Positions 7,468 through 15,013 of a DNA stretch of 29,497 nucleotides are shown piece by piece. Within the stretch, counting starts at the first letter, position 1; each line of letters starts with the position of its first letter. This DNA is from Bacillota bacterium (GTDB taxonomy: Bacteria > Bacillota > Clostridia > Acetivibrionales > DSM-27016), in the NCBI GenBank assembly GCA_023390115.1, contig JAEWDM010000003.1:1-29497 (forward strand), written 5' to 3'. A program made the position numbers and the translations under genes. A model generated the notes under the pieces. That model was given only the letters and a program-made list of their open reading frames with translations. It ran no database searches and was not told the origin of the DNA.

Positions 7468-8159
7468 AAAAAATACTTATAATTGAAGACGATCAGGGAA
7501 TAGCTGAATTACAAAGAGATTATCTTGAGGTAGCAGGCTTTTCGGTGAAAATATGTGCCGACGGCATATCAGGCATGCAGAGCATCCAGAGTGAAGAGCA
7601 CGATCTGATAATACTGGATATAATGCTTCCTGGCATGGATGGATTGAAAATACTCCGGAACATACGGGATGAAAAGGATATACCCATTTTGCTGGTATCA
7701 GCAAAGAAGGAGGAGATAGATAAAATAAAAGGCCTCGGGCTTGGTGCGGATGATTATATAACAAAGCCGTTCCTGCCGGGAGAGCTTGTCGCCAGAGCAA
7801 CCGCCCACATAGAAAAATATGAGAGGCTTAAAAACAAGTACGGAAGCAGCAGTAAGGGACTTACTTTTACTATACGCGGACTTGAAATACAAAAGGACTC
7901 AAGAAGGGTATTTGTAAACGGAAAGGAAGTAAACCTGGCACAAAAAGAATTTGAGCTTCTGTGCTTTCTGGCTCAGAATCCCAACAGGGTATTTGACAGA
8001 GAATTTTTATTTGAAAAAATATGGGGCTTAGATTCCCTTGGGGACACTTCCACCGTCACAGTACACGTTGCCAGAATACGTGAGAAAATTGAAGCAAATC
8101 CTTCCAATCCCCAATACATCGAAACAGTTTGGGGCGCAGGCTACAGATTCAGGGCCTAG
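7464..8159 (+). CDS. OmpR/PhoB-family response regulator
   Basis: The 231-residue protein has a receiver domain with the acidic pair Asp9-Asp10, the phosphoacceptor Asp52 (LIILDIMLPGMDG), a Ser in LVSAKKEE and the conserved Lys in YITKPF. The C-terminal winged helix is of OmpR type (residues about 130-231, with KEFELLCFLAQNP and GDTSTVTVHVARIREKIE). It starts within the end of the kinase gene and is the obvious partner of that kinase. Likely targets are the upstream ABC genes, but no box was identified. Confidence 0.95.
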   Translation: MKKILIIEDDQGIAELQRDYLEVAGFSVKICADGISGMQSIQSEEHDLIILDIMLPGMDGLKILRNIRDEKDIPILLVSAKKEEIDKIKGLGLGADDYITKPFLPGELVARATAHIEKYERLKNKYGSSSKGLTFTIRGLEIQKDSRRVFVNGKEVNLAQKEFELLCFLAQNPNRVFDREFLFEKIWGLDSLGDTSTVTVHVARIREKIEANPSNPQYIETVWGAGYRFRA

Positions 8160-8203
8160 TGCCGCATATTTCAAATTCATCAATGCCAAAACGGCGGCAC
8201 TAG
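8156..8203. terminator. Convergent-end hairpin between the response regulator and ndpA-like gene
   Basis: CTAGTGCCGC (8156-8165) and GCGGCACTAG (8194-8203) are perfect inverted arms with a 28-nt loop, starting in the stop codon of the regulator. There is no T-run, so it may act as a weak bidirectional terminator. Confidence 0.4.
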
Positions 8204-8214
8204 TCCGGGCCCTG

Positions 8215-9234
8215 TTATACATCGGTTATTTTGCTTATATTCTTTATAATAATTGATATGGTGCCGTCAGGATTGTTTATAAATTCAACCTTCTGCGCAT
8301 CATTATAGAAGTCGACAGGGAGATTGATTTCTATTCCGGTATCTGTTCTTATTCTCTGCCTGCGGAAATTTTTCTCGGCAGCAGTCTCACTGACCTTTAC
8401 TATTCTCTCGGCAAGCCCTGCCCTCTCAACGTGCTCTATATAACTCTTTTGTAATTCATGATTGCTGCTGAAGGCATTTTCGGCCACCTCTATGACATTT
8501 ATGCCGTTATTCTCATCAATACTGTCGGATACCGCCCTTCTGATTTCAGCAGCCTTTGCAAAGTCATCCTCAAAGAATTCTTTTCTAAAATTTTCCGTAG
8601 CTTTTTTAAAAATCTTGAGCTTTTCTTTGCCGGATAAGCTGCTTGTGCAGTTTAGAAAGAGATTTGAAATATAAAAAGCCTTTTCTCCATTTATATCATA
8701 TTTTTTTTCAATAAGGTTTATATCCATATTTTGAAGATTTATCAATATACACTCATCTATTTTCTGTCCTTCAGGGGCCAATGCTGTTTTCTGCTTTATT
8801 ATGGAGTTTACGGCCCCCTTATCAAGAGTTCTTACGTAGTGTATATAAGAATTTCTGTAATTGAGCTTTAAAATTCCCAGATGCATTATCCCGTCTATTT
8901 CAAGCAGGCAGCACAGCATATCGGCGGAGGGTATATCGGCGTTTTTTTTTATAATGCCAAAAAGGATACCTGCCAGCTCAGATGTACCCTCCCTGAAATA
9001 CTCATTATTATAGGCAATTTCCCGGCAAATTTCCCGCGCTCTGTTTGTCTCGCCGATAAAACTTGAAGATTTCAGTCCTTCATCCTTAAGTATTTTAATT
9101 ACATGCTTTTGTACAAAGTCGTCTATCTCACTGTCCTCGGGATGCTCCCCGCCTGAAAGCAACGGCATATGCAAATTGCTGTCAAGTATATGCACAATAA
9201 GCTTTTTAATTAAAACTGTGGTTTCCTCACCCAT
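8215..9234 (-). CDS. Nucleoid-associated protein, NdpA/YejK (NA37) family
   Basis: The 339-residue cytoplasmic protein begins with IKKLIVHILDSNLHMPLLSGGE, the typical opening of the 37-kDa nucleoid-associated family. It continues with the family's middle part (GILKLNYRNSYIHYVRTLDKG, then AFYISNLFLNCTSSLSGKEKLKIF). There are no cysteine clusters, signal peptide or membrane segments. Members bind the nucleoid, but their cellular role is poorly known and some appear in defence or mobile contexts. Translation starts at an ATG behind GGGAGAT. It is a single gene with its own promoter. Confidence 0.85.
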   Translation of the reverse strand: MGEETTVLIKKLIVHILDSNLHMPLLSGGEHPEDSEIDDFVQKHVIKILKDEGLKSSSFIGETNRAREICREIAYNNEYFREGTSELAGILFGIIKKNADIPSADMLCCLLEIDGIMHLGILKLNYRNSYIHYVRTLDKGAVNSIIKQKTALAPEGQKIDECILINLQNMDINLIEKKYDINGEKAFYISNLFLNCTSSLSGKEKLKIFKKATENFRKEFFEDDFAKAAEIRRAVSDSIDENNGINVIEVAENAFSSNHELQKSYIEHVERAGLAERIVKVSETAAEKNFRRQRIRTDTGIEINLPVDFYNDAQKVEFINNPDGTISIIIKNISKITDV

Positions 9235-9273
9235 ATAATATCTCCCGTCTTAAAAGTTTCTCTAATAATCTAT

Positions 9274-9302
9274 ATTATATGGGTAAACGGCACATTTTTA
9301 AA
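9274..9302 (-). promoter_or_regulatory. Promoter of the nucleoid-associated protein gene
   Basis: TATAAT (9274-9279) with a 17-bp spacer to TTTAAA (9297-9302) on the - strand, about 40 bp before the ATG. The -35 is weak and overlaps the stop codon of the Spo0E-like gene. Confidence 0.5.
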
Positions 9303-9465
9303 TACCCCCGTCATTGATTTTATAGTATTTGTTAAGCAGAATGTCAAGCCTTTGGCTTGCTGCGGTAATGTCAGGGTCCACCAATTCGCTTTTTTCACGT
9401 ATCAGCAAATTTAAGACATCCTTCATGCTTTCAATTTCATTTTCAAGCTCTTTTCTTTTTTCCAT
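9298..9465 (-). CDS. Spo0E-like aspartyl-phosphate phosphatase (small sporulation regulator)
   Basis: Spo0E-family peptides remove phosphate from Spo0A~P and delay sporulation. The product is about 55 residues of two predicted helices with the hallmark pattern: MEKRKELENEIESMKDVLNL in helix 1 and the motif SQRLDILLNKYY in helix 2 (S-x-x-LD). The frame extends upstream to an ATG at 9489, but that start has no ribosome binding site, whereas the ATG at 9465 follows GGTGAGGG by 5 bp and gives a family-typical start. It suggests a sporulating host. Confidence 0.8.
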   Translation of the reverse strand: MEKRKELENEIESMKDVLNLLIREKSELVDPDITAASQRLDILLNKYYKINDGGI

Positions 9466-9568
9466 TAAACCCTCACCACTCTGAATCATATTTGTTTAAT
9501 TACAGAATTTTCAGTTCAGGTTATTTTCTGTTGATTAAGTAATTTATATACTTAATATTAAATTTTTA

Positions 9569-9982
9569 TTATACTATTCCTCTTGTATTAAAGTGATCCT
9601 TGTAGTTAATATCTACTTTAAGGATATGAGCCGAAATCCAATCTGCTACAAATGTAATCATCTGCATTACGGAATTGCTCTGATTTTCCTCCATATCCAT
9701 TTTTCCCAGTCTTTTAATCTTTTTTATGAAAAAATCATGCTCTATTTTATGAGTCTCATAGTCCTTGTAATTGCTCTCAAGCATGAGCTTTTCCTCATAA
9801 GTAAAATGATATACCGTATACTCCTCAAGCTCATTAATAATTGCCATTATTTCATCGTAGTGGTCATATTCATCCTTTAAAGATGCTAAATCGTACAGCC
9901 TCGCCGCTATTTCAAAAAGCTTTTTATGCTGGTTATCAATTTCCTCAACATTGCAGCTATAGTTAGCCTTCCATTCAAACAT
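9569..9982 (-). CDS. Bacteriohemerythrin
   Basis: The 137-residue four-helix protein carries the full non-heme diiron ligand set: His19 (DNQHKKLF), His59 and Glu63 (VYHFTYEEKLM), His78 and His82 (ETHKIEHDFF), His119 and Asp124 (SAHILKVDINYKDHF). Such proteins bind O2 reversibly and in anaerobes are thought to deliver or scavenge oxygen near sensitive iron-sulfur enzymes. It is cytoplasmic and single-domain, not fused to a chemoreceptor. It starts with ATG behind GGGGGAAC and appears to be monocistronic. Confidence 0.93.
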   Translation of the reverse strand: MFEWKANYSCNVEEIDNQHKKLFEIAARLYDLASLKDEYDHYDEIMAIINELEEYTVYHFTYEEKLMLESNYKDYETHKIEHDFFIKKIKRLGKMDMEENQSNSVMQMITFVADWISAHILKVDINYKDHFNTRGIV

Positions 9983-10095
9983 AGGTGGTTCCCCCTTATA
10001 ACCGGATTAATCTATCAGCATTATAAATTTAATTACCCGTTTGTTTTTATATTCAAACAACAAATCCTGTGTATTTATACCTAAAATTATCAATA

Positions 10096-10133
10096 AAACA
10101 GGCGGCTCTGCGTAAGCAGTGCGCCGCCCGTTT
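10096..10133. terminator. Intrinsic terminator of htrA
   Basis: AAACAGGCGGC (10096-10106) pairs with GCCGCCCGTTT (10123-10133), one mismatch, 16-nt loop. On the - strand it follows the htrA stop by 15 bp and ends in TTTTATTG; on the + strand TTTTT also follows, so it could stop transcription both ways. Confidence 0.8.
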
Positions 10134-10148
10134 TTAACAGTACGCTCC

Positions 10149-11351
10149 TTATTGCTCCTCGGAAAATGTCAGCTTGAGACTATGCTTTTTGCCTTCCCTC
10201 ATAATCACTATATCCACCGTATCTCCCGCTTTATACAGCTTTTTAATAGTGTCCACATCCTTCATCGTTTTGACTTCCTGTCCCGCAAGGCTTACAAGCA
10301 CGTCACCCTTTTTTAAACCGGCATTATACGCCCCGCTTCCCGGAGACACCTCCGTTATATAAATACCTACAGGTATATTGTAAATCTGAGAAAACACCTC
10401 CGTTATTTCATTCCCGGCTATTCCAATCATGGGTCTTCCCTTAACATAGCCGAACATTATAAGCTGGTCTACAATAGGCTTGGCGGTATTGATGGGTATT
10501 GCAAACCCCAGCCCCTCTACTCCCGACACCGAAATCTTTGCAGTATTTATGCCTATAACCTTCCCCTGTGAGTTGAGCAATGCCCCTCCGCTGTTTCCGG
10601 GATTTATGGCGGCATCTGTCTGAATAAGGCCGAGTGTCTTGTCATCTATTGTAATGGTACGGTCGAGAGCACTTATTACTCCCGCTGTCACCGACCCCAT
10701 GAAATCCATTCCCAGCGGATTACCTATTGCCACGGCAAGCTCTCCCACCTGAAGCTCGGAGGAGTCCCCGAGATCTGCGGGAGTTATATTGTCCAGATTA
10801 ATTTTTATAACCGCCAGATCATTCTGACTGTCTCCCCCTATGAATTCTGCCTCTGCCTGTCTTTTATCAGGAAGAAACACTTCCAGAGTTGTGCTCCTGC
10901 TTCTTTCGTTTTTAGGGTCTGCATAGGATACCACATGATAATTTGTCATTATGTACCCATCCTTGCTTATAATAACCCCCGAGCCTTCCCCCGCAGAGGC
11001 CTGTGTATCATAAAACCTTCCCGACTGGTTTACTACAGTCATCCTTATTCCTACAATTGAGGGGCTTGCCTTTTTGGCTATTGAGGTAACGGAAGATCCT
11101 TGCGAAAGAACATTGTTAGCGGCAATACTTCCCGCAGCATTGCTCACATTTGTCACATCGGAGATACTTGCCGAAGCAGTATTCTTAATTTCCTCCAGCT
11201 CCCCGGAAAATTTGGAATATAAAGCTCCCCCCACAGCAGCACTGGTAACCAGAGAGGTAATAAGCATTAAGCATATGTAAGTAAAAACTTTGGAGCCTCT
11301 CCTTGGTCTCGGCCTGAAATTATGATACTCCCAATTATTATACTCATTCAT
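10149..11351 (-). CDS. htrA: HtrA/DegP-like membrane-anchored serine protease with PDZ domain
   Basis: This is an envelope quality-control protease of 400 residues. A cytoplasmic N-tail is followed by one membrane helix (about residues 23-45), a Ser/Ala/Asn-rich linker, the trypsin-like domain and one C-terminal PDZ domain (about 295-395). The catalytic triad is visible as His139 (TNYHVV), Asp178 (NDLAVIKI) and Ser254 (NPGNSGGAL). The longest frame begins with TTG at 11357, but the ATG at 11351 lies 8 bp after AAGGAGG and is the better start. Four hexamers spaced by 11 bp precede the -10 element, pointing to control by a PhoP/CssR-like response regulator. A hairpin occupies the untranslated leader. 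Confidence 0.95.
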   Translation of the reverse strand: MNEYNNWEYHNFRPRPRRGSKVFTYICLMLITSLVTSAAVGGALYSKFSGELEEIKNTASASISDVTNVSNAAGSIAANNVLSQGSSVTSIAKKASPSIVGIRMTVVNQSGRFYDTQASAGEGSGVIISKDGYIMTNYHVVSYADPKNERSRSTTLEVFLPDKRQAEAEFIGGDSQNDLAVIKINLDNITPADLGDSSELQVGELAVAIGNPLGMDFMGSVTAGVISALDRTITIDDKTLGLIQTDAAINPGNSGGALLNSQGKVIGINTAKISVSGVEGLGFAIPINTAKPIVDQLIMFGYVKGRPMIGIAGNEITEVFSQIYNIPVGIYITEVSPGSGAYNAGLKKGDVLVSLAGQEVKTMKDVDTIKKLYKAGDTVDIVIMREGKKHSLKLTFSEEQ

Positions 11352-11372
11352 ATACAAAGCCTCCTTATCACA

Positions 11373-11399
11373 GGCACTTTATATATTTGACAAAGTGCC
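11373..11399. promoter_or_regulatory. Perfect 8-bp hairpin in the htrA leader
   Basis: GGCACTTT (11373-11380) and AAAGTGCC (11392-11399) pair perfectly around an 11-nt loop, just upstream of the htrA Shine-Dalgarno. On the + strand it is followed by CTTTTT and looks like an intrinsic terminator, although no + strand gene ends here. It may be a leader RNA structure or an operator. Confidence 0.45.
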
Positions 11400-11436
11400 C
11401 TTTTTAATTCTATTATTTTATCTTGATTTTAATATT

Positions 11437-11490
11437 ATTATAGGAAAATTTTGTGAAGATTTAATGAAAAATTTATGAAGACTTTGTTAA
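11437..11490 (-). promoter_or_regulatory. htrA promoter with four 11-bp-spaced TTCAYA-like repeats
   Basis: On the - strand the order is TTAACA (11485-11490), TTCATA (11474-11479), TTCATT (11463-11468), TTCACA (11452-11457), each followed by 5 bp, then TATAAT (11437-11442). The repeats lie at about -22 to -60 from the expected start. This is the layout of Bacillus PhoP boxes (TT-A/C/T-A-C/T-A with 5-bp spacers), where an OmpR-family dimer binds each pair. There is no good -35, as expected of an activated promoter. Confidence 0.6.
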
Positions 11491-11507
11491 GAGTTTATTT
11501 CCTTCTG

Positions 11508-11545
11508 AAAAAAAGCGGCAGCATGTAGCGAAAACACGCTGTCGC
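11508..11545 (-). terminator. Intrinsic terminator of the small HTH gene
   Basis: On the - strand GCGACAGCGTGT pairs with ACATGCTGCCGC (one A-C mismatch, one G-U) around a 7-nt loop and is followed by seven T. It lies about 95 bp after the stop of the HTH gene at 11640. Confidence 0.75.
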
Positions 11546-11639
11546 CTCTATTAATTATCTGTTTTTAAAGCCGTTCACTAAAATTCTAAAAACCAATAAA
11601 AGCGACCTGCTCTGCATAAGAAAACTCTGCCATATTGTA

Positions 11640-11849
11640 CTAAATATCTATATAGGTGTTAAAATCCAGGCCCCTCATCCTGCAAAATTTCATGACGGCG
11701 CCAACTACCTTTTTGCCTCCCCCAACGCCGGTATTCATGACCCGGTACAACTGTGAAGGATTAATGTCCAGCTCTCTGGCAAACCTGTTATAGTTGTCGT
11801 CACAATAGGTATTCATCAGTTCGCGCAATTTTTCTCTTTTAATTTCCAT
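11640..11849 (-). CDS. Small helix-turn-helix protein (69 aa)
   Basis: The frame can be extended to a TTG at 11882, but the ATG at 11849 lies 6 bp after GGGAGAGG and is the likely start. The product has KREKLRELMNTYCDDNYNRFARELDINPSQLYRVMNTG, which fits an XRE/Cro-like fold in which NPSQLYRVMN is the recognition helix. The tail VGAVMKFCRMRGLDFNTYIDI is hydrophobic and ends the domain. It is divergently transcribed from agrBD and may act on the shared intergenic region, but that is inference from position. Confidence 0.65.
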   Translation of the reverse strand: MEIKREKLRELMNTYCDDNYNRFARELDINPSQLYRVMNTGVGGGKKVVGAVMKFCRMRGLDFNTYIDI

Positions 11850-12052
11850 ATCATACCTCTCCCACAAATACTTCGATTTCAAAAATTATTATATTATATA
11901 CTTAAAAAAATGTATAATATTTATAAATAAGCAGAATTTATCTCATATAAACCTTATTTTCATTATAATAGTATACATCTTGTAATTATATGTCAATAGA
12001 ATTTTGATATTTTTTTCATTTAAATGCTTATTTCTATTATCTAAAGTTTATA

Positions 12053-12081
12053 TCGACAGATTTAGCAATAATTTTTATATT
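12053..12081 (+). promoter_or_regulatory. Predicted promoter of agrBD
   Basis: TCGACA (12053-12058), 17-bp spacer, TATATT (12076-12081): five of six matches in each hexamer. The predicted start lies about 55 bp before the agrB ATG. The surrounding 12 kb region (11883-12141) is very AT-rich and no AgrA-type repeat was recognised in it. Confidence 0.5.
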
Positions 12082-12141
12082 TTAGAAAAAATTAATAGCT
12101 TTTTTAATAAAACTGTAATATTATTATATAAGGTGATGTTT

Positions 12142-12738
12142 ATGATTAAATTGACTTACATAAGTGAAGCTCTAACAGCCGCTATAAAAAGAAACATTAC
12201 TATTGATGATACAAAAGCAGAGCAAATTGAATACGGAATTTATATGGCTGCCTCAGAGGCCATAAAGCTTTCCATATTAGTCATTATATCTCTGTTTTTG
12301 GGCATATTCCCGTATGTGATTTTAGCTACCGTAATCTTTGGAACACATCGCGGTTTTATCGGCGGAGTCCATGCCAAAACGCATATAGGATGCTTTCTCA
12401 TGCATTCCGGTATAATGCTGGGTACCGTATACGCCTCTCTGTTTGTCGAAATCGATAAATTTATTTTGCTTCTTCCCTCATTTCTGTTTTGTATGACAGT
12501 AATTTATATATATGCTCCCGCCGATATTTTAAATAAGCCTGTGGTCAGTAAAAAGCAAAGAAAAAGACTTCGTACAGGCGGATTCACATTTATGTCTCTG
12601 GTTTTTGCGGCAGCCTTTATAGTTCCTCAGATTTACGCCAGGGTGCTGATTTTTGTCAGTGTTGCAGAGTGTATAACCATGCTCCCCATGGTTTATAAAA
12701 TAACAGGTAATGAATATGGAGGAAAGGAGGTAATTTAA
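12142..12738 (+). CDS. agrB: AgrB-family accessory gene regulator (autoinducer-peptide maturation cysteine protease)
   Basis: AgrB is a membrane endopeptidase that trims the C-terminus of AgrD and forms the thiolactone ring. The 198-residue protein starts MIKLTYISEALTAAIKRN and contains RGFIGGVHAKTHIGC, placing the catalytic pair at His77 and Cys84, the same numbers as in Staphylococcus aureus AgrB. Several hydrophobic helices follow (residues 43-68, 95-125, 150-175). A longer open frame begins at 12004, but the ATG at 12142 sits behind AAGGTG and gives the normal family length. The agrD ribosome binding site lies inside the last codons, and agrD starts 2 bp after the stop. Confidence 0.95.
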   Translation: MIKLTYISEALTAAIKRNITIDDTKAEQIEYGIYMAASEAIKLSILVIISLFLGIFPYVILATVIFGTHRGFIGGVHAKTHIGCFLMHSGIMLGTVYASLFVEIDKFILLLPSFLFCMTVIYIYAPADILNKPVVSKKQRKRLRTGGFTFMSLVFAAAFIVPQIYARVLIFVSVAECITMLPMVYKITGNEYGGKEVI

Positions 12739-12740
12739 AG

Positions 12741-12893
12741 ATGCTGAATAAAATACGCAGTAAAGTAAAAATTCCTTTTTTAACTCTGGTTTCTGCCATA
12801 GCCATGCTTGTGGCCGCCTATTCCAGCTCAGCCTGCTTCATTTGGTTTGCTCATCAGCCCAAGTGCCCGTCCTCATTGATTAAGCAGGACTAA
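12741..12893 (+). CDS. agrD: AgrD-like cyclic-peptide autoinducer precursor (50 aa)
   Basis: The 50-residue ORF starts at an ATG 2 bp after agrB, with AAAGGAGG upstream. It shows the three-part AgrD plan: an amphipathic, basic leader (MLNKIRSKVKIPFLTL), a small-residue membrane helix (VSAIAMLVAAYSSSA) and a cysteine followed by aromatic residues (CFIWF), then the recognition tail AHQPKCPSSLIKQD with the P-x-x-L spacing of staphylococcal AgrD (VPKEL). By alignment with S. aureus the thiolactone ring would be Cys-Phe-Ile-Trp-Phe, or one residue longer. A second cysteine within the tail (PKCP) is unusual. It is probably exported and sensed by the adjacent AgrC. Confidence 0.9.
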   Translation: MLNKIRSKVKIPFLTLVSAIAMLVAAYSSSACFIWFAHQPKCPSSLIKQD

Positions 12894-12894
12894 T

Positions 12895-12920
12895 AAAAAA
12901 GGGCTTAAAAGCCCTTTTTT
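12895..12920. terminator. Bidirectional terminator shared by agrBD and agrAC
   Basis: AAAAAAGGGCT-TAAA-AGCCCTTTTTT is a compact intrinsic terminator with a T-run on both strands. It begins 2 bp after the agrD stop, and its stem contains the last codons and stop (12905-12907) of agrC on the other strand. Confidence 0.9.
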
Positions 12921-14218
12921 ATTATAATCTCCTGCTGGAACAGCTTGCCCTCTAAGTGAGCGTTATTCAAAACAAACTTATTGTTTTTCAGCCTGTCCTT
13001 CACAATCCACAAGCCCATCCCTCTTCCCTGACCCTTAGATGAATATCCTTTTTCAAAAATTTTCGCAACATCAGGTGCCTGTGAAAAAGTATTTTTAATT
13101 AAAATTCTTATATACTCCTCGTTTTCCTCTATGCTTAAATTGACATATTTCCCATTGCTCTCCGCGGCAGCTTCTATTGCATTATCCAGCAATATTCCCA
13201 TAATCTCATATAAGTCATACATCCTTATATTTTTAATATCCTCAACCTCGCTGTCGGCATCTATCTTAAACTTAACCTCCAGACTCTCCGCATACTCCAC
13301 CTTTGAGGCTATTACTCCATAAAGCCCCGCGTTTTTTATATTAAGCGCCGTGGTGTCATTAAGCTTATTATTTGTTTCCATTACCTCATTAAAATATTCC
13401 ATAAGCCTGTCATATTTGCCCATTTTAGCCAGGGCATACAGCACATTCAAATTATTGTTGTAGCCATGCTTGAACCTTCTTAAATTATCAAGAGTTTTAT
13501 CTAATGATTTATTATAAAACTTTTGCTGCTCAAGCTCAATCTTCTGCCTTTCAAACTTGGAGCTCATATTAATGTTATAAATCATATATATAAGATATGC
13601 GGCTATCAAAAATATCAATATCACAAAAGCGGGCGCCCGTGTTTCCAATCCCACATTAAATATGTAAAACCACATAATGACAGCAACAATAATGCAGGCT
13701 GTGGCAACCGATATTATTATGGGCTTGACATTTTTAGGCAGATATATATATACCTTAAAGTATTTAAGAATAATTAACGTAGCAAAGCTCATTGCACAGA
13801 TAATTAAATTTGAGGAGACAAATGCGGTAAAGTCATTGGGAGAAGAGAACAGTATATTGCTTAAATCAAATATTTCTATGTTCTTAAGCACTAAGTAGGA
13901 TATGCCCTCACACACTGCCAGAATTATTACCAGTATACCGAACAAAATAAAGCTTTTTTTATATTCCGTATTTATTATGTACCTTAGCAAAAAAACTGAG
14001 GTAGCAAATAAAATAATTGTTTTTATAAACCCGAATTCCGGATTTAAATATCTTGCGAAATGCGATCCGACCCCGTTTATTATTGCAAATGCCGTTAAAA
14101 AGCAAGCTATATCCTTTGCGCTGAAGGTTCTTGAATAAAAAATTTTTACAAGGAACAACAATATAACTCCATAAACAGCAGTAAAAAGTACATTTGCAGT
14201 CAACATATCAAATCGCAT
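12905..14218 (-). CDS. agrC: AgrC-type membrane histidine kinase (quorum sensor)
   Basis: The 437-residue sensor has six to seven N-terminal hydrophobic helices (about residues 8-28, 35-52, 65-82, 88-112, 135-152, 166-190, 196-214) with no large extracellular domain, the peptide-receptor plan of AgrC. A coiled coil (KFERQKIELEQQKF) leads to the phosphorylated His251 in RRFKHGYNNNLNVLYAL. The GHKL ATPase has the N-box LLDNAIEAA (Asn346) and FEKGYSSKGQGRGMGLWIV. It is translated from an ATG inside the end of agrA with an 11-bp overlap. The likely ligand is the AgrD peptide encoded convergently. Confidence 0.92.
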   Translation of the reverse strand: MRFDMLTANVLFTAVYGVILLFLVKIFYSRTFSAKDIACFLTAFAIINGVGSHFARYLNPEFGFIKTIILFATSVFLLRYIINTEYKKSFILFGILVIILAVCEGISYLVLKNIEIFDLSNILFSSPNDFTAFVSSNLIICAMSFATLIILKYFKVYIYLPKNVKPIIISVATACIIVAVIMWFYIFNVGLETRAPAFVILIFLIAAYLIYMIYNINMSSKFERQKIELEQQKFYNKSLDKTLDNLRRFKHGYNNNLNVLYALAKMGKYDRLMEYFNEVMETNNKLNDTTALNIKNAGLYGVIASKVEYAESLEVKFKIDADSEVEDIKNIRMYDLYEIMGILLDNAIEAAAESNGKYVNLSIEENEEYIRILIKNTFSQAPDVAKIFEKGYSSKGQGRGMGLWIVKDRLKNNKFVLNNAHLEGKLFQQEIIIKKGF

Positions 14219-14924
14219 AATGCAAAAACTCCTTCTTGTAAGTTTTCCCGAGACTGCATCCGTTGCCGTTCTTCAACATAATAATACCTTTGTTGGGATC
14301 TACAAAGTCTATATGATTTACATTTATCCACACCGCCCTGTGACACTGCTTAAAAATGCCTGTGGGAAGCTGCTTTGCTAAATTCGTAAGAGATTCATAT
14401 GTTTCAATCCTTCTGTTGTTTGTTACTACTATTGATTTAAATTCAAAGTGCTCAATGTACAAGATGTCCTCTACGGGGATATGGTAAACAACAGTCCCCG
14501 ATTTTATTTTAATTACCTCCTGCTTTAAAAGGGAATTAATATCCATTTCCTTATTAAGCCTCTTTATGCACTTTTCCATCTCCTCTGAGGTAACAGGCTT
14601 TTCAAGGTAGTCAAAGGCCCTTACATAAAATGCGTCCTTCATATACTGAAGATGCCCCGTGATAAATACTATTTCCGTAGGAATCTTCAGCTTTCTAATC
14701 TCCTTTGCAATGTACATTCCATTAATATTTGCATTAAGATTTATATCAATAATACATACATTTACCTCACACGACTTGACAAAATTTACAAACTCATTTG
14801 GGTTTACAGTAGCACAAACCACCTTACCTTCCATATCGTTTTTCTTTAATAAAATTTCAATTTCACTTTTATAGTACTTAAGCAAGTCTTTCTCATCTTC
14901 AAGTATAGCAAAATCTAATCTCAT
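14208..14924 (-). CDS. agrA: AgrA-type response regulator (receiver plus LytTR DNA-binding domain)
   Basis: The regulator of 238 residues combines a receiver domain (FAILEDEKD acidic pocket at residues 9-11, phosphoacceptor Asp60 in VCIIDINLNANINGMYIA, and YLEKPVT) with a C-terminal LytTR domain (about 135-238, with VEDILYIEHFEFKSIVV and FKQCHRAVWINVNHIDFVD). The longest frame starts at a TTG at 14948, but that start overlaps the ribosome binding site GGGGGAAAGGTG of the ATG at 14924. LytTR regulators bind 9-bp direct repeats, so agrBD is the expected target. The gene order is agrA-agrC, the reverse of staphylococci, on a separate transcript from agrBD. Confidence 0.92.
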   Translation of the reverse strand: MRLDFAILEDEKDLLKYYKSEIEILLKKNDMEGKVVCATVNPNEFVNFVKSCEVNVCIIDINLNANINGMYIAKEIRKLKIPTEIVFITGHLQYMKDAFYVRAFDYLEKPVTSEEMEKCIKRLNKEMDINSLLKQEVIKIKSGTVVYHIPVEDILYIEHFEFKSIVVTNNRRIETYESLTNLAKQLPTGIFKQCHRAVWINVNHIDFVDPNKGIIMLKNGNGCSLGKTYKKEFLHYAI

Positions 14925-14963
14925 TTTACGAAAACACCTTTCCCCCAAAATTGTGTCTGTATA

Positions 14964-14992
14964 ATTTTATCACATCCTACTTTTATTATCAA
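14964..14992 (-). promoter_or_regulatory. Promoter of agrAC
   Basis: On the - strand TTGATA (14987-14992), 17-bp spacer, TAAAAT (14964-14969), about 40 bp before the agrA ATG. The copy of ATTCTGTTTA at 15014-15023 lies just upstream of the -35. Confidence 0.6.
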
Positions 14993-15013
14993 TTAGGCCA
15001 TATAAAGGCTTAT

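Noticed and set aside
11373..11399. CIRCE or CtsR heat-shock operator in the htrA leader
   Set aside because: The stem GGCACTTT/AAAGTGCC with an 11-nt loop does not match CIRCE (TTAGCACTC-N9-GAGTGCTAA), and only a partial CtsR-like heptad is present.
12004..12141. N-terminal extension of agrB to 12004
   Set aside because: The extension adds 46 residues unlike any AgrB, and it would run through the predicted agrBD promoter; the ATG at 12142 has a ribosome binding site and restores His77/Cys84 numbering.
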